Below, piece after piece: positions 5,417 through 6,051 of a stretch of DNA of 6,051 nucleotides. The stretch is from an uncultured Clostridium sp. (GTDB lineage Bacteria; Bacillota; Clostridia; TANB77; CAG-508): the NCBI GenBank assembly GCA_900556135.1, contig USNR01000046.1:1-6051 (forward strand), in the 5' to 3' direction. The position numbers were made by a program, and so were the translations under genes. Every line of letters starts with the position of its first letter. The first letter of the stretch is position 1. The notes beneath the pieces were generated by a model. That model ran no database searches, had not been told where the DNA came from, and saw only the letters and a list, made by a program, of their open reading frames with translations.

Positions 5417-5932
5417 ATAAAACAAGAATTACTAATTAACGAAAAAATTAGAGCAAGACAAGTTCAAGTAATTGGTCAAAATGGAGAAAAGTTAGGAGTG
5501 CTTTCAATTAATGACGCATTAGATAAAGCTGATGAGGCAAAGTTAGACTTAGTATTGGTTGCACCAAATGCAGAACCACCAGTTTGCAAACTTATGAATT
5601 ATGGTAAATATAAGTTTGAACAAGCAAAAAGGGAAAAAGAATCTAAGAAAAATCAAAAAGCTTTTGAAGTTAAAGAAATTAGAATAACTCCAAATATAGA
5701 TACACACGATTTTGAATTTAAAGCTAAAAATGCAAGAAAATTTGTAGAAGATGGAAACAAAGTAAAAATTACAGTTAGATTTAGAGGAAGAGAAATGAAC
5801 TATACAAAAGCAGGAGAAGAAAACCTAAATAAGTTCGTAGAAGCTTTATCAGATATAGCTGTAGTAGAAAAAAAACCTTTGTTAGAAGGTAAAAACATGT
5901 TTGTTATATTAGCTAAAAAAACAGAAAAATAA
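5417..5932 (+). CDS. infC: Translation initiation factor IF-3, with an AUA start codon
   Basis: IF3 binds the 30S subunit, keeps 50S away and checks the start codon and initiator tRNA. The frame from ATA 5417 gives 171 residues, the usual family length, and begins KQELLINEKIRARQVQVIG, the conserved IF3 N-terminus. The frame has no ATG, GTG or TTG between its upstream stop (5384-5386) and codon 28 (GTG 5498); starting there would lose the first part of the N-domain, including INEKIRAR. The N-domain spans about 1-75 with VLVAPNAEPPVCKLMNYGKYKFEQ (signature at about 58-69, KLMNYGKYKFEQ); a Lys-rich linker (KREKESKKNQK) follows, then the C-domain with EIRITPNIDTHDF, VRFRGREM (about 120-127) and GKNMFVILAKK. 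A strong SD lies 7 bases ahead of the ATA. Non-AUG starts of the AUU/AUC/AUA class are an established infC feature that lets IF3 repress its own synthesis. rpmI follows after 68 bases, as in the standard infC-rpmI-rplT operon. Confidence 0.95.
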   Translation: MKQELLINEKIRARQVQVIGQNGEKLGVLSINDALDKADEAKLDLVLVAPNAEPPVCKLMNYGKYKFEQAKREKESKKNQKAFEVKEIRITPNIDTHDFEFKAKNARKFVEDGNKVKITVRFRGREMNYTKAGEENLNKFVEALSDIAVVEKKPLLEGKNMFVILAKKTEK

Positions 5933-5939
5933 TTTAGTT

Positions 5940-5957
5940 AATATTTATATAAATATT
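5940..5957. repeat. 18-bp all-A/T palindrome between infC and rpmI
   Basis: AATATTTAT (5940-5948) and ATAAATATT (5949-5957) form a perfect palindrome. As RNA it could only form a weak A-U hairpin with part of the centre as loop. It has no G-C pairs and no proper U-run, so it is unlikely to terminate transcription. It may be chance in such A/T-rich DNA. Confidence 0.4.
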
Positions 5958-6000
5958 TAATTATCAATATGATGATTTAGCAAAAAAAGGAGGAAAAATT

Positions 6001-6051
6001 ATGCCAAAACTAAAAACAAATAAAGCTGCAAAGAAAAGATATTCTTACACA
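6001..6051 (+). CDS. rpmI: 50S ribosomal protein L35, N-terminal part (3' truncated by window edge)
   Basis: The first 17 codons are visible: MPKLKTNKAAKKRYSYT, matching the conserved L35 opening (MPKxKT followed by a basic K/R-rich stretch). L35 is a small protein of about 65 residues in the large ribosomal subunit. The start ATG 6001 has a strong AAGGAGG site (5987-5993) with 7-base spacing. Its place directly after infC is the conserved infC-rpmI-rplT order, so rplT (L20) is expected beyond the right edge. Confidence 0.93.
   Translation, partial: MPKLKTNKAAKKRYSYT

Noticed and set aside
1..6051. CRISPR array, insertion sequence ends or a defence island
   Set aside because: No regularly spaced repeats, no terminal inverted repeats with target duplications, and no recognisable defence genes; the left-edge protein alone does not define a mobile element.

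Overview
The window is very A+T-rich. It uses AGA and ATA codons heavily, all five ORFs whose ends lie inside it and are intact close with TAA, and its ribosome binding sites are strong GGAGG or AAAGGA types. Together with a sortase and an infC-rpmI operon head, this points to a low-GC Firmicute, most likely an uncultured gut-type Clostridia lineage. No species can be named from the sequence alone. Almost every gene lies on the + strand; I found no convincing minus-strand gene.

Layout: the left edge holds the C-terminal end of a PD-(D/E)XK (Rpn/transposase-type) protein. A promoter then leads to mtaB, a tRNA methylthiotransferase, whose reading frame is broken by one extra base just before its first conserved cysteine. 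A second promoter drives alaS, which encodes an unusually compact alanyl-tRNA synthetase, followed 52 bases later by a HIT-family nucleotide hydrolase. Next come a membrane-anchored sortase with its own extended -10 promoter and a tRNA-His/tRNA-Gln pair with a promoter and a leader hairpin. A gene-free stretch of about 280 bases, rich in RNA structure, follows. The window ends with infC (translation initiation factor IF3) and the first 17 codons of rpmI (ribosomal protein L35).

Most of the window serves translation: tRNA modification (mtaB), tRNA charging (alaS), two tRNAs, an initiation factor and a ribosomal protein. The sortase and HIT protein are separate in function. In Firmicutes the infC-rpmI-rplT operon is known to be autoregulated through its leader RNA by ribosomal protein L20; rplT would lie just past the right edge.

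I see no obviously new enzymatic system. The most interesting material is regulatory. infC appears to start at an AUA codon, so the usual start callers would begin it 27 codons too late. Its leader contains a terminator-like hairpin that overlaps a competing 11-bp helix, followed by two perfect inverted repeats interleaved in the order of a pseudoknot just upstream of the Shine-Dalgarno site. The compact AlaRS and the mtaB frameshift are the other two points worth checking.
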